Positions 1-11,446 of a DNA stretch of 44,336 bases are shown here, piece after piece. Origin of the DNA: Phoronis australis. Its lineage: Eukaryota; Phoronida; Phoronidae. Below the pieces are notes generated by a model. That model was not told the DNA's origin. It was given only the letters and a program-made list of their open reading frames with translations, and searched no databases. The position numbers were made by a program, and so were the translations under genes. The stretch covers positions 74,363 through 118,698 of the forward strand of contig NMRA01000688.1 of NCBI GenBank assembly GCA_002633005.1. Reading direction: 5' to 3'. Each line of letters begins with the position of its first letter. Positions within the stretch are counted from its first letter, which is position 1.

Positions 1-295
1 CTTTCATAAATCCCAGCTTGGAGTACAAGTCGTCAACCCTAGTGTCCCTAATTTTAGTACCCAGGATAGCCCTGGCGGCTCTATTTTGGATTACTTGGAC
101 TTTGTTTACAAGTGTGTCACTAGTGTGCCCCCAAACCGGTAAACAATAATCAATATGAGGCTGAATAATACAATGGTAAAGGGTCTTAAGGGTACAGACA
201 TTAACAAATTTGCCTAGACGTTTAAGTACACCAATTTTCTTTGATAATTTCTTTGTGATATGATCAAGCACCCAAATACTAATAGCATTTCTTCC
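1..295 (-). mobile_element. Non-LTR retrotransposon RT fragment (3' part of ORF2)
   Basis: Read on the minus strand, bases about 290 to 2 form one open frame of roughly 95 codons that runs off the window edge. It contains the RT-thumb signatures LVNKVQVIQNRAARAIL and HIDYCLPVWG, plus a preceding LDHITKKLSKKIGVLKRLG stretch. These are typical of the region after the RT catalytic core in Jockey/CR1/RTE-like LINEs. No stop codon interrupts the visible part, so the copy may be fairly young. It becomes unrecognisable above about base 295, suggesting 5' truncation. The exact clade is not determined. Confidence 0.85.
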
Positions 296-3200
296 GTTTT
301 ACATAGACAAATGACTAAACGTCTGTGGACACTAAAGGGTTAAGTTAGTCCATCACAAATTAGGAGCAATTTGTTTACCTATTACCTCAATTTTAGTTTA
401 ATTTCACTCACATGGTAGTCTTCCCAGAGGATCCAAAGTTGTCTGGGCTACCCATCCATTGAACTGCATTGCTACATTTCTTTGTCATGACACACAATGC
501 TTCTTTACACAATGTTTTTGTCATAACTGTAGACATCTTAATAATATAGACCGGGCACAGGCGCTACTGCAGCTGGCAACTTGATGCCATATTGGTGGAG
601 AGTGCTACTAGTCACGTGACACGGTTAATCGCCGTGTAAACAAACGGGGCAAATTGCCCTTTTCAAAGCATGATATCTAACACATAACGAGGCGGGAGAG
701 TGTGATTTTTTCCAGGAACACAAAAAACATGTGCAGCAGCACTTACATGCGTTTTTTAAAAGTCAGTCAGTCGATAGGGAAAATATCAAACTAATAGAAG
801 ATAACAACCATCTGCAGATTCTCGAGTGGCCTGAGCGGCTGCAGGCTTGTCAATCCACTGCAAGCGTTTTATTTTTTCGTTTCTCAAGAGAAACCAGTAA
901 GGTCGCGCAAATTTAACATTTAATTCGTGTCGTTTGATGCAAATACATTATCCAAGAGACATGCTGCTCACTTGGGACCTACTTTCGTGGTGCCCAATAG
1001 GAGCCTTTTCAGTATTGAAAAATGAGCGCGGGTAACTTTCTAAAATTAAAATGCGACCCGTGTCGCTTTTAATGGGGGTCTAAATTTAATGTGAACTACT
1101 GTGAAAACTGGCCTCATTATGGTCATGTAAATAAATGACACTGAGGTTTTTAAAGTTCATTAGGGCGTTCTCCCATTCAGTGACTTCACCAGGCATACAG
1201 CGGTTGTGAGCGTGTGATAACATCTAGCTCCTTTGTTAACTGCGGAGCACAGTCTTTTGTCTGGTATGACAACATGCAGGTCAGTTATCTTATTACCGAT
1301 CACATGTGAACACAGTCGAACCCAGTGCGTTGGTAGTTCCGACAGAATAGATTATCTTGTCTTCGATTGTAGCTTAACAGCACATACCAATGAGGCTTTA
1401 ATACACGATCTTATCAGAGATTAGAGCAATTATCAACAAAAGAGCTGACCCTCCCACCCCTATTTGCCAGACTGAACTTAACCAGTCGTCATTGTAAGAT
1501 ATTGGCTACAGTGCATGGATGGCGCACCACAGGGGGACTGGGGGAGAGCTATAGCCCACACGTTTTTAATGCTGCGCCACCCATGCAGCGGTCATCTGCC
1601 CAACTTGTGCTATATAACCTAAGAACTTAGACTTAATAGGAGAATGCCGAAATGTAAAAAGCAAAGAACACAGACCCAGATCCTTTCCTCGTTCGAGATT
1701 GCCAACATAAAAATATTCTTCTTTCAAACAGAATTTTTCTCTCACNAAATCACAAAGAGACCAGCCCCTCTCCCACACATTATTTCGAACCATTCCTATC
1801 CATTCCCGTCCTTAATCTGCTAAAGCTACTGCATGTCCCTCAGCCGAGAAATTTAAAATAAATTCTTCTCTCACGCACGCTTGGCCTTCTCACGGTATCA
1901 AATTTGACTTTGATAGTAAAAACACTTTGCTGCGATCGGAAGATTCTTAACATGTGGCCAAGTATTTTGGATTAGTCTTCATGCAGTTCAGTAGTCAGAT
2001 ATATCCTGACATGAGCAGTGCAGAAATGACCAGTTGCCAATTTGGGCAACTGAACGAAAGACTGTTCGAAAAATAGTGATTGTTTTCTCTTCATCTCAAC
2101 TCCCACACACCATATTCCGCCGTTCAGTATATTCACTCTCTAATTGCGGCATATATTGTAAACGCAAGATTTCCATTGCTGGGCGCCAACTACTCACAGG
2201 TGACCCCCAGACCTAAGCATCCGCGTATCGAACATTGTTGAAAGATCGCCAGTTGCGGCTAACATATCTGCTTATCCCAACTCCATGTTGCGGGGGAGAC
2301 GTTGAATAATCACGAGACAGGTTTTCACGGATGTGAGGTCATTTTTTATGGGCTGAAAATTCCTCACATTAAATTTAGACCTAGTGAAAAAACTAACCGG
2401 GTCATTTTTCACGAGGTCATTATTTAATGCTACACCGGCTCGGTTGGGTACATTTCCATTCGGTTTCGAGTAGGAAATTCTGTATTTTGGGTATACAATA
2501 GGTCGGGTGTGCAATTCAGTCGTACAGTTTTGATATTTTTGTTACTATGCACTTTACTTTTTTGCCCAAGTTTTGAGTCACAAAACAAAGAGCTCGTAAG
2601 CGAGCAGTACAAATCTACAGAATTTCCAATATAAGCTTCAACATAAGTACAGATTTTGCAGGGATTTGTTTGTTTTGATACAACAGAAAATATCTGATTT
2701 TGGAATACATATTAAGAAACAAGTTTTTAAAGCAGTATATATATCAATAGAGAATACATTGTTCATTTAGATGTACTGATTTGGATGGCTGGCGAGAAAG
2801 TTCGGGGACGATATTTTTCAGTACGAGTAAAAACATATGATTGTCATTAATACCAAATATTTAAAGTACAATTAACAAGCAGTATCATCATTAGATAACA
2901 GCATATACTAGTCAAAAGTTATCTTTTTAATTAACCATATATGGTCTCAATCACCAACTATGGAAACAATGCATAGTCGCTCCACTTAAACTGTGGTGGC
3001 AGAACATAAAAACCTTGTGGTAGTACCACTAAACTCCATGGCCGAACCAAAAAACCCTTGACTCAATGGCAGGACCAAAACACGAGCTGCAGGCATAACA
3101 GGCCCCCCAGGATTTTCTGATTGATGTCGTGGGGCTCCCAGTGTTTTCCGCCATTTTTGTCCTGTGTAACACTCTCCAATATAGTGTCGTTGACAACACG

Positions 3201-5698
3201 AGCTTCATGTATCTGAGTGGCACGCGCCCGGTCTAAGTGATTCTATGGTCATAACATACAATGTTTATTTGTCATAACACTCAGTGTTTCTTTGTAGTTT
3301 TCTCAATTCTGGCACAGCAACTTGAAAGGTTTCACTCATTTCACACTGACAAAGCTTGCCATGTCTGCCACGTGTTTTTGTACAAATTTTATCCTAACAA
3401 TTGAAATTCAGTAATTTTCAATCTTTGCATTATTTCTATCTTGAAGTAATTTGAAGTTTGGTGCAAATGGGCTGATAATTTTTTTTTTCTGAATCTAACT
3501 TTTCTTCCAAATTGTCTCGGATGGAAAATTTCCATTTGGCTAGTTGATTAGGAGTAAATTATTGAAAATGACTGGATCTTACTATTAGAGCATAATTAGA
3601 TTTTTTATTCTTTCTTCACCATGTTTACCAACTATTGTATAATGTTTAAATTCAAGGTAAAATTGATTTTATGTCGTACACACCTTTCCAGGGAGGCCTA
3701 AAACTCCTGCACTTTTTGTCAAATTTAGCTGATGAACTATTAGTCACAAAAGTAACGTAATTGTGAATTTGTTGCCAGTGTTACTGAAAATCTCACCAAT
3801 TTCGGACTAAGATAATTGCCAAAATAGCATTTCCTTCATTGTTCAAGGGCTTTGGACATTGTTTTGAATATTCCCAATTTTTTAAGATGTTGCCTGATGG
3901 TAGCTAGGTTTCAGAACATAATAAGCCAAAGCATCATTTTGGCACAATGTTTCACTTATGAAAAATGAAATAATAAAAGTTCCACCTGTGTGTCCTAAAA
4001 TTATGGTGTTTTGTCGTAGTTTCTCTTCCCACCACCAAAATGCTTTGAAGTAAACCAAAATGTAGCCATGACCACCTTCTGCACCAGTCTATTGAAATAA
4101 TATTAATCAGGTAGGAAATACCTCTTTTTACAATTCTTTAGAGTCTAATTCATCAGTTGACTTTTTTTTAATGTTTCCATGGAAGTACCTTACCAACTCA
4201 TTTTACACACTTAAAAATACTTGCCTTCTATGTGTGACTTGTCAACCACTTGATTATTCAGGTGACTGTGAGACGACTTCAATACCTTGTTGGAAGTTGT
4301 GGAAGAAACGAAAAGTGAAACTGTTCTGCAAAAGTCCATTGTTCTGCTGTCAAATGCTCTAAATAATTTACACTCACATCTGAAACTAGCTTACTTTGGA
4401 TATAAACTCGCTTCTGTCTTCTCCATAAATAACTTAGTTCTGAAGGAGAAGACTAATGCCCCGATGCGAAATAAGCTCATTGTCAATGTAATTAATTTGC
4501 ATGACACTTCTCAGTGTTCTCTTTTTGAACCTGTGCACATTAAGGTCCATTGAACTCACTTTTCGGGTCAGGTCATAGTGATTTGGGTGTGAATTTTATG
4601 TAGCATGTTTCGACCAATAAATACTCGAATCCCGAAATCAGGTAATTAACATGTCGTCAGATAATGTTTGCTGGTGTTCTAATTTGACAACTGATTAGCT
4701 GGTGGGGTTGTTTTTGATATGAAATTGGTGATTTTAAAGAAGAATGCTACCCGATTTAATTTGTTTTGCCATCTTAATCGGTCTATATCCACATCACTTC
4801 GCGTACTGTCGATCTCACCTCGCCGAAAGGTGTCGCCTTAGCCTGTGAGGAAGGTGAGTACACGACACTTTGACGTCAGTGGTTCTTCAGCTGAGTTTGT
4901 GCCTCTATGGTGTGACATGTAATTCCCACTTTTGCGAAACATGAAGCTGCAAGGAAAATGGGAACATCATTTTTTCTCGATTTCCTCGAGAACCCGAAAT
5001 GCTTCGAAAGTGTCTCGCTGCAATAAAGAGTGAAAAGTATGCCCTTAATACCAAGTATGAGGCCTTGAAATATGTCCCACACTATCAATCAAGAGACTAA
5101 ATGTCCACTACAGGACTTCTGCAGATTCTGTAAACAAAAATTGCCGGGCCCTCGAATGGTGCCTGTGCCTTCTGAGAGGGGAATATTTTGGGGTGAGGGG
5201 GAAATTCTACCTCCTGATCGTCATCAATACCAGCCTCAACCCGTTGCACAGGCTCTGCCTCAAGTAACCATTGTCCTCTTTCAACCTGGAGGGGATTTTT
5301 TCAATCACTTGAGGGCACTTTTTGGACGTCACCAGCGGATTTTCGTGCGATTTTTCTGAGAGGAATGGATTGTCCATTCAACTGCTGAATAATTCAGCCC
5401 CAATATCAAGAGATTGAGGTCCCTGGATTGACTTGATACAATGTATGGTCTTAGTTCTTGGGTTGCTTTTGGGATGGGGGTCACTCATCCTCTGTTATAC
5501 ATGATGAGCAGAAGTCTATTTTGTCTACATCCTCTGTGAGTACTGGCTTTTTGTCTCAAACAGAAGTGAACACTCCCACCTCAGACTAGTTTGTGAAAGA
5601 CAATTTGGAAAAGGGATAGTTTTACAGTCACTCACTGCCACGGTATTTTTCAGGGCGTTTTACTATGGTCACTTTTAGCGGAATGCTATTGAATTTTT
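296..5698. other. Intergenic or intronic stretch with no recognised gene
   Basis: I read both strands and found only short open frames without family signatures. The longest plus-strand ones, 4287-4553 (88 codons) and 5072-5359 (95 codons), match no family I recognise. A donor-like site (GAAG|gtgagt near 4850) has no convincing partner. A single N at 1746 marks an assembly uncertainty. T-rich low complexity occurs near 3481. Confidence 0.5.
4871..4878. promoter_or_regulatory. Perfect CRE palindrome (TGACGTCA)
   Basis: The eight bases TGACGTCA are the full CREB/ATF consensus. About 20 bases upstream is a donor-like GAAG|gtgagtac. No gene start could be tied to it, so function is not shown; a chance match in 44 kb is quite possible. 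Confidence 0.25.
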
Positions 5699-6830
5699 AT
5701 GCGCCCACATATTATATGTGGACGCATTATGCCGTTATCTCTGTCCGTCCGTCCGGGCGCCGTCCGGCGTCCGCTGCTTTATCTCCAAAACCCTTTGACA
5801 TACGTTCATGAAATTTGGCACATATGTTCCATTCATGAATGGGACGGCATGTGCAAACTTTCGTACGGATCCGACTACCGGTGTGCCCCCTAGTGGCAAT
5901 TTTAGATTTTTACGCTTACCTTTGTATCATCAAAAGTCCTGAACGGATTTTCATGAAATTTGGTATGTAGGCACCTATTAGTGAGATGACGCTATCCTGC
6001 CGTTTTCAGATGGATTCGACATAGTTTGCGCCACGTAGTGGCCATTTTTAGTGTTTTCGAGTCTGTTTTTGTGCGTCCACCCCTCTATCAACCAAACCGC
6101 TCAAAGGATGATTTTAAAAATTGGCATGTATATGCTTACTATGTAGAGGACGGTTGACGATGATTTTCCGACGATTTCGACCACTGTGGCGCCTCCTAGT
6201 GGCAGTTTTGTTTTTTTTTTGCGCCTATGGATGTATCTCCTAAACCGTTCGCAGGATCTTTACGAAATTTAATAAGTGTATTTATATTATGTTAACAACA
6301 GACGATGACGACATTTGGACGGATCCGCCTACCAGTGGCAATTTTATTTTTTTGCGTTTACCTCTGTATCTTCACAAGTCCTTAACGGATTTTCGTGAAA
6401 TTTGGTATGTCGGCACCTATTAGTGCGATGACGCTATCCTCCCGTTTTCGGATGGATTCGACCTAGTTTGCGACACCCAGTGGCCATTTTTACTGTTTTT
6501 GAGTCTGTTTTTTGGCGTCCACCCCTCTGTCAACCAAACCGCTATAAGTATGATTGTGAAAATTGGCATGTATGTTCTTACTATGAAGAGGACGGTTGAC
6601 GCTGAATTTCCCATGACTTTGATTACTGTGGCGCCTCCTAGTGGCAGTTTTTTTTTGCGCCCATGGCTGTATCTCCCAAACCATTTACAGGATCTTTACT
6701 AAATTTAGCAAGTGTATTTATGTGATGTTGACAACGGACGATGACGACTTTAGGATGATTCTGACTACCGGTATGCCTCTAGTGGCAATTTTTAGTATTT
6801 TACATTGACCTCTGTATTTTCATAGGTCGT
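5699..6830 (+). mobile_element. Dispersed repeat element with hairpin terminus and ~440-bp tandem core units
   Basis: The element opens with a near-palindrome at 5701-5725 (GCGCCCACAT..ATGTGGACGC), then a CCGTCCGTCC run and a 'tatctcc.aaacc' segment. From about 5915 a unit containing 'atgaaatttggtatgt', 'gatgacgctatcct', 'gtggccattttta', 'gtccacccctct' and 'gtggcgcctcctagtggcag' is present twice, near 5915-6345 and 6345-6790. Related copies lie at 34880-35400 (same orientation) and 42440-43245 (opposite orientation, ending in the same hairpin). No transposase is present. A terminal hairpin, microsatellite-like run and tandem core recall Helentron/DINE-like non-autonomous elements, but that class is an inference. 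Confidence 0.75.
5915..6790 (+). repeat. Two diverged ~440-bp tandem units
   Basis: Two copies of the same unit follow each other. Shared landmarks are 'cggattttc.tgaaatttgg' (about 5945 and 6387), 'gatgacgctatcct' (about 5985 and 6427), 'gtggccattttta' (about 6040 and 6480) and 'gtggcgcctcctagtggcag' (about 6187 and 6629). The spacing is constant at about 442 bp. Differences are mainly substitutions, indicating an old duplication within the element. Confidence 0.8.
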
Positions 6831-8334
6831 CAGGTGTATACTTTGTGTTACTTCGTGACTATGAAGGAAAAGTTCCAAGTAGAAATTTGTTTCTGGCATT
6901 CTAATGCTGTGCTATGTTGGTAAATTTCTACTTGGAACTATGTTTCTGTGGTGCTTTAAGCAACTGATGTATAAGGATGTGCTTGTATTATGAAGATCAC
7001 TCACATTTTGCCCCTAGCCTATTGAGGAGACAATGATCATGCTTTTCCATTTTGCAAAGTACAACATACTACATATATGCCCTCTACTGGCCACTTTATG
7101 GTACCAATAAACAACCCTAGAAGGATACCGTATGTGGTGCAATTTTGGGCGCATTTCAACGCTCTGCGTTGCTCTTGTTTCAGGTGTGTTCATGTTAAGT
7201 ATGAAAATCACCTCTAGGTTTGGGATATCCTACTCAGAACAATGGCTCTTTCTTGTAAACAAAAAGATTCACTTTAGAGCTGTGAAAAAAGTGCAACCAC
7301 ACACCTTGCACCAATGTTTGTCATCTCAGCTGCAATCACTGCCTTTAAATGACCACAGTATGACCACTGTATGAATCAGTGCAGTAGAAAGGTTTGTTCC
7401 CTCCATGCACACGTATGAGATTTAACTCTGTAATACCTCAAAAGATGCCATAACAGACAAGTGCCCCCTCCCCCCACTCTCAAAAGCCAGTTTCAAATGG
7501 GCTTGACATCCCATATAGGAATGAACTGGAAAGTACAAAGACTCAAAATGATGGAATAGCGCACTTACTTTGTTATTTAATGCCAGCATGCCCACTGTTC
7601 TTCAGTACGTTTCAACATAGTTTGATTATAGTTATTAACAAATATCCAAAGAGTGGCTAAAACTTGATGTCTGAAATAAGTGTGTGTAAGACACTTGGCC
7701 AAAGAATTTGTACTTGTATGAGGCAAAACAGAGTACATCGTCTAAGGTAAGTTCAGTATTTCAAACAGCAATGCTTTTGCTTCACAATTTACAATGCACA
7801 GTACATTTAGTACCCATTCCAAAATAGTCACAGCAGAATAACAATCGCGTTCTCAAGTCAACAAGTAAAGTGTCGCTCTCAATGTGGTGAAGATCCAACT
7901 GAACAAGTACACAGAATCCAATGTATCAAGATTAGCTATCGGCGAATGGTGATCCCTGCTTCCTGAGAGTATTCATTTCAGTCATGGCTGAATCCCAGCA
8001 ACATTGCTGCATGGATACTGTTTGGGAAGTTAGGCAAACTACTTGAGCTAACTTACACATATTAAATGCACATTGAAAATATTTCTGAATGTCGGCAGAA
8101 GATCAAGTGCACTTATCACTTTCTAATTATGAGAAGTTCACAAGACCATACTAGCGACATCCACACCATTCTACTTTTAGGTTTGTGTGATGTACAGATT
8201 CCAAAAGTGTTAAGGCCTACACTGAGCAGGTACATATTTCTAAATGCTGAGTGAGTGCTGACATAAGTTCAGCCTTCCACTTTCCAAATTTGGTAGTAAA
8301 TGCACAACTGTTTGCAAGTGTCTTTTAGATCAAC
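6831..8334. other. No recognised gene; contains one strong hairpin
   Basis: Apart from the inverted repeat at 6871-6939, I see no coding family signature. Open frames at 7014-7211 (minus) and 7132-7374 (plus) overlap antisense to each other and lack recognisable motifs. Confidence 0.5.
6871..6939. repeat. Perfect 18-bp inverted repeat (hairpin)
   Basis: The left arm agttccaagtagaaattt (6871-6888) is exactly complementary to aaatttctacttggaact (6922-6939), with a 33-nt loop. Stem and loop sizes are close to a small-RNA precursor, though the stem does not extend beyond 18 bp. It lies just outside the tandem-core element. It could equally be the remnant of a small foldback transposon. Confidence 0.7.
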
Positions 8335-9003
8335 TACCGTAAACGTTCAGGTTAATGCCCTGAGCGGTTAAATTGGCAAACCCAAAAAATCGGGGGTGGG
8401 TGGTTAACCGAACATGGGCGCTTACATCGTGATTTAAGTCCCCACACGACACACGTACTCAGAAAGCGTAGCACTTTTTTTTAGAGCTTCATCATCACGT
8501 TGCCAAATGACGGTAAAAATTTCATAACAGCGGATGATCCCAACAAAGGTTCTGTTGCCCTCAAATTAGTCATTCACAATTAAATTTACAAAATTGCTAA
8601 GTAATATACCCGTGCCATCCTGCCGTCTTGTTAGTTTGTTAGAACTGTATTTCGCAGACGACCAGTGACCACGCAGCGCTCCTGGACTTGGATTGCAACC
8701 AGTGACACCGCAAAAATGCGCGCGTGCAAGCTTGGATTGCAACTATTTCAAGATGTGACCTTGCTAAAGTGCGCGCGTGCAAGCTTCACGTGTTGCAGAG
8801 GTCACAGCTGACACCAAGGTTACAGTCCCGTGGTAGCTATTAAGTTCCGAGTCAGATAGCAGTTTTAAAATTAGTTGCAATTAAGTTTGAAAAACTAACT
8901 GACAGGTGTGTTTTGTGTTTGGGATGATTATAGTCAACACTCTGTGACTCAATAACATTTTCACTGCGAACCATACTCTGCAAAGAAGTAAGACATTGGA
9001 CTC

Positions 9004-9030
9004 GGGGGGGGGGGGGGGGGGNGGGGGGGG
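9004..9030. repeat. Poly-G tract containing an N
   Basis: About 26 G residues are interrupted by one N at 9022. The true length is uncertain because homopolymers of this size are poorly sequenced, and the tract could form quadruplex structures. It sits inside the family A TIR element. Confidence 0.9.
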
Positions 9031-10160
9031 ACACGAGCCAGAGTCGTTAATCAAGAAGAAAACTTCGAACCACGGCATAAATAGTGATAAAACGTAACAA
9101 AACAGCGATGTTTCAATTCATTCTTAAACGACAACCTTACTCAACTTCGTGGTGGAATACACATTTATTTTACATACAAGATGTCCAGATTATATCCTAT
9201 TATAATATCACCTATGCTATAGCACTGCAGCACTGGTCGGTCCCACTGTTTGTGCGCAATGTCCCGGCAGGCAATCTTGACTTGGAAAGGCCGTCAAGTA
9301 ATATAACGGCTTCTTTTAATATGCGGCTCGTTTTTAATGGCCAAAGATAGCGTCGGGATTCAGCACGCATGTACGGCCTACGTATGAGTAACCTGTCAAT
9401 CACGTGTTGGTGTCATGGTAACATGCACTCAGTGTGGGAACTTACGCATGGACACCACTACAAAGTCACACATCAAAAGAGAACAGCGACAGTCCTGAGT
9501 AAAAGAAACTGGCATGAGTTTGTGCTTTTAAGCTGTTGTTAGGAAAGACCCAGTGCGCTACGATATTCCTCTGTTCCAATATCCCCCAAGACTGCGATGT
9601 CAAGTCTGCTTCGATATTTTCCGGCTCGATGTTCCCAAGGCCCGAGTGTGCCATGCCCGTAGCTAGCTGCGTGTATCTCCTACCAACTATCGCTAGTTTT
9701 CAGTCAATCTGCATCGTAGATATTTTAGGCTCGAATGGTAAGAACTTTGTTCAGGCTGAAACTGGCCAATGTAGAAATAAAGTTATTCTGGATGGCTAAA
9801 AAGGGAACATTGAAGCAAAAATTCACACAGTCAGGCGGGGATTGACGCAAGAAATCGTTATAAAGAACAGCCAGCGACATTAGTTAAATCTGCTAATGCC
9901 AGTTTGACTGAGGTGCAATAAGCGAAAAACAAAATTTGACTAGAAGTTTTTTATTACTTCACGATGAAACACAAACATACAGTTAACGTATTGCCAACCT
10001 TTGAACACAGAAATCGAGAGGCAGCAAATCGGTAACCCAGTGAGGAACACTGTCCCTTTGGTCGCCACTGACACATCCTTGATAACCTGGCAATAACATT
10101 CATTTGACATCTTTCCATGAGTTATGGGAATTAATTCTTCAAAGTGTGAGAGCTTCCCAC

Positions 10161-10328
10161 CTAACGAGAATTTGGAGGATTGACAAAACCATTGTCATAT
10201 TTCTCTGGCCCAGTTATTTCAAATGTATATTTTATCTGGTGCACTGCTGACGGAAACTCAGCACGGCCGACAGCGTCGCTGAAAGCGGAGGTATTAACAT
10301 CGGCGGGGTTCTTAAACTTTGCAAACCT
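10161..10328 (-). CDS. Candidate captured exon inside the family A element
   Basis: On the minus strand a good acceptor (ttcttctcag ending near 10329) opens a frame of about 55 codons. It contains FAKFKNPADVNTSAFSDAVG and FEITGPEKYDNGFVNPPNS and closes at the stop at 10161. The composition looks like genuine protein rather than random translation, and it lies within a transposon lacking its own transposase. This suggests a gene fragment picked up by the element, or a remnant of an unrecognised transposase. I do not recognise the family. An upstream acidic frame (DTDDDHNER, near 10480) could be a second piece but ends in a stop. Confidence 0.3.
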   Translation of the reverse strand, partial: RFAKFKNPADVNTSAFSDAVGRAEFPSAVHQIKYTFEITGPEKYDNGFVNPPNSR

Positions 10329-10710
10329 GAGAAGAAAATGAAATGACAAAAACGTTCAAGTATTACATTTTGAAGTAAGTCCATGACCCGGGACAATAAC
10401 TCATTACTTGTGTTGTTATTCACATTCATTTGCCAAACTGCCGTCCGGAGGCCCACCGTCGTTGCGCTCGTTGTGATCATCATCTGTATCTAAAAGTCAG
10501 GAATTGCGCGTTTTCCACCAGTAGGTGCAAAATCTTCAATCTTAACAAGTCGGGAATGGGCGCTTAACTGAGAGGTGGGTGCTTAACTGGAAATCTTGAA
10601 AAATCGCAGAGGAGCGGTTAATCAAGCAGTGTGTGGTTGAATCGAAAATCCACTAAGGTAGGGGGTGGGCGGTTAACTGAGCATGGGCGTTAACCCTAAT
10701 GTTTACGGTA

Positions 10711-11446
10711 ATTTTAGTTTCCCCAGGGCTTTGTGTTTCAGCATTCCACATAAATACTGTTCATTGAAAGTAACTGGATGTACAACACCAATTTCACGGT
10801 GCACATTCTCTCGAAGCTCCGACTTCCTGATAGCAATTTTATTCCCGTGGTCGTCCTCGTCTTCATCTTCAACAAAATCTTTTCATTTTTTCTGCAAATT
10901 CAATCAATAAAAAACTAACAATTTGCTTGGACGCCTGCCATTCACTTATGCAAAATTCGGCACGAATATGTCGCAAACACTCTGTTCAGGGTCAATTTTT
11001 TTACCCGACCTTTCACCATCATTATAGAGCTTGGCGATATATTCTCTTATCTCGGTTGACATTCTGGGCCTGCGTTTAACTTATTTCAAACCCCACCGTT
11101 TTTCTAGTACAGAGAACTGAAAAGCCTCTTGAACCTTTTGCACACTTGCATCTGAAATAATAACTATAATCTAAAAGTAGGATCTATATCTCTGAATTCA
11201 AAAGTTCTCACATTCACCATAGTATTCACAAACACAAACTGTCTCAGGGACATCTTATAGGAAATGAGATGCGAACTTATGCTAAAACAGATTTATTTTT
11301 CCTCATATTCTCATTTGCAAGAAGAACTAGTATTTCATCAACAATAGAAAAAGTGTTTCAAGTGTAACAACAAATACTGAATTTTATAGCTGTCATAATT
11401 AGTTATGTTTGTTTCAATTGTTGGCTGAAGCTCTCTTTTCTAACTT
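10711..11446. other. No recognised gene
   Basis: AT-rich sequence between two TIR elements. I found no family signature on either strand. Confidence 0.5.

Larger units (their letters stand above)
8335..10710. mobile_element. Non-autonomous TIR DNA transposon, 2.4 kb (family A)
   Basis: The left end taccgtaaacgttcaggtta is inverted at the right end (10691-10710, ...cctaatgtttacggta), with imperfect TIRs of about 26 bp. If the outer TA is the duplicated target, the TSD is TA. Subterminal regions carry several 'gggcgcttaac'-like and 'gggtgggcggttaac' repeats at both ends (8375-8430 and 10555-10690), as expected for transposase-binding sites. The interior has a direct repeat of tgcgcgcgtgcaagctt (about 8715 and 8770), a G tract with an N at 9004-9030, and a possible captured exon near 10161-10330. 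No transposase was recognised. Confidence 0.75.
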
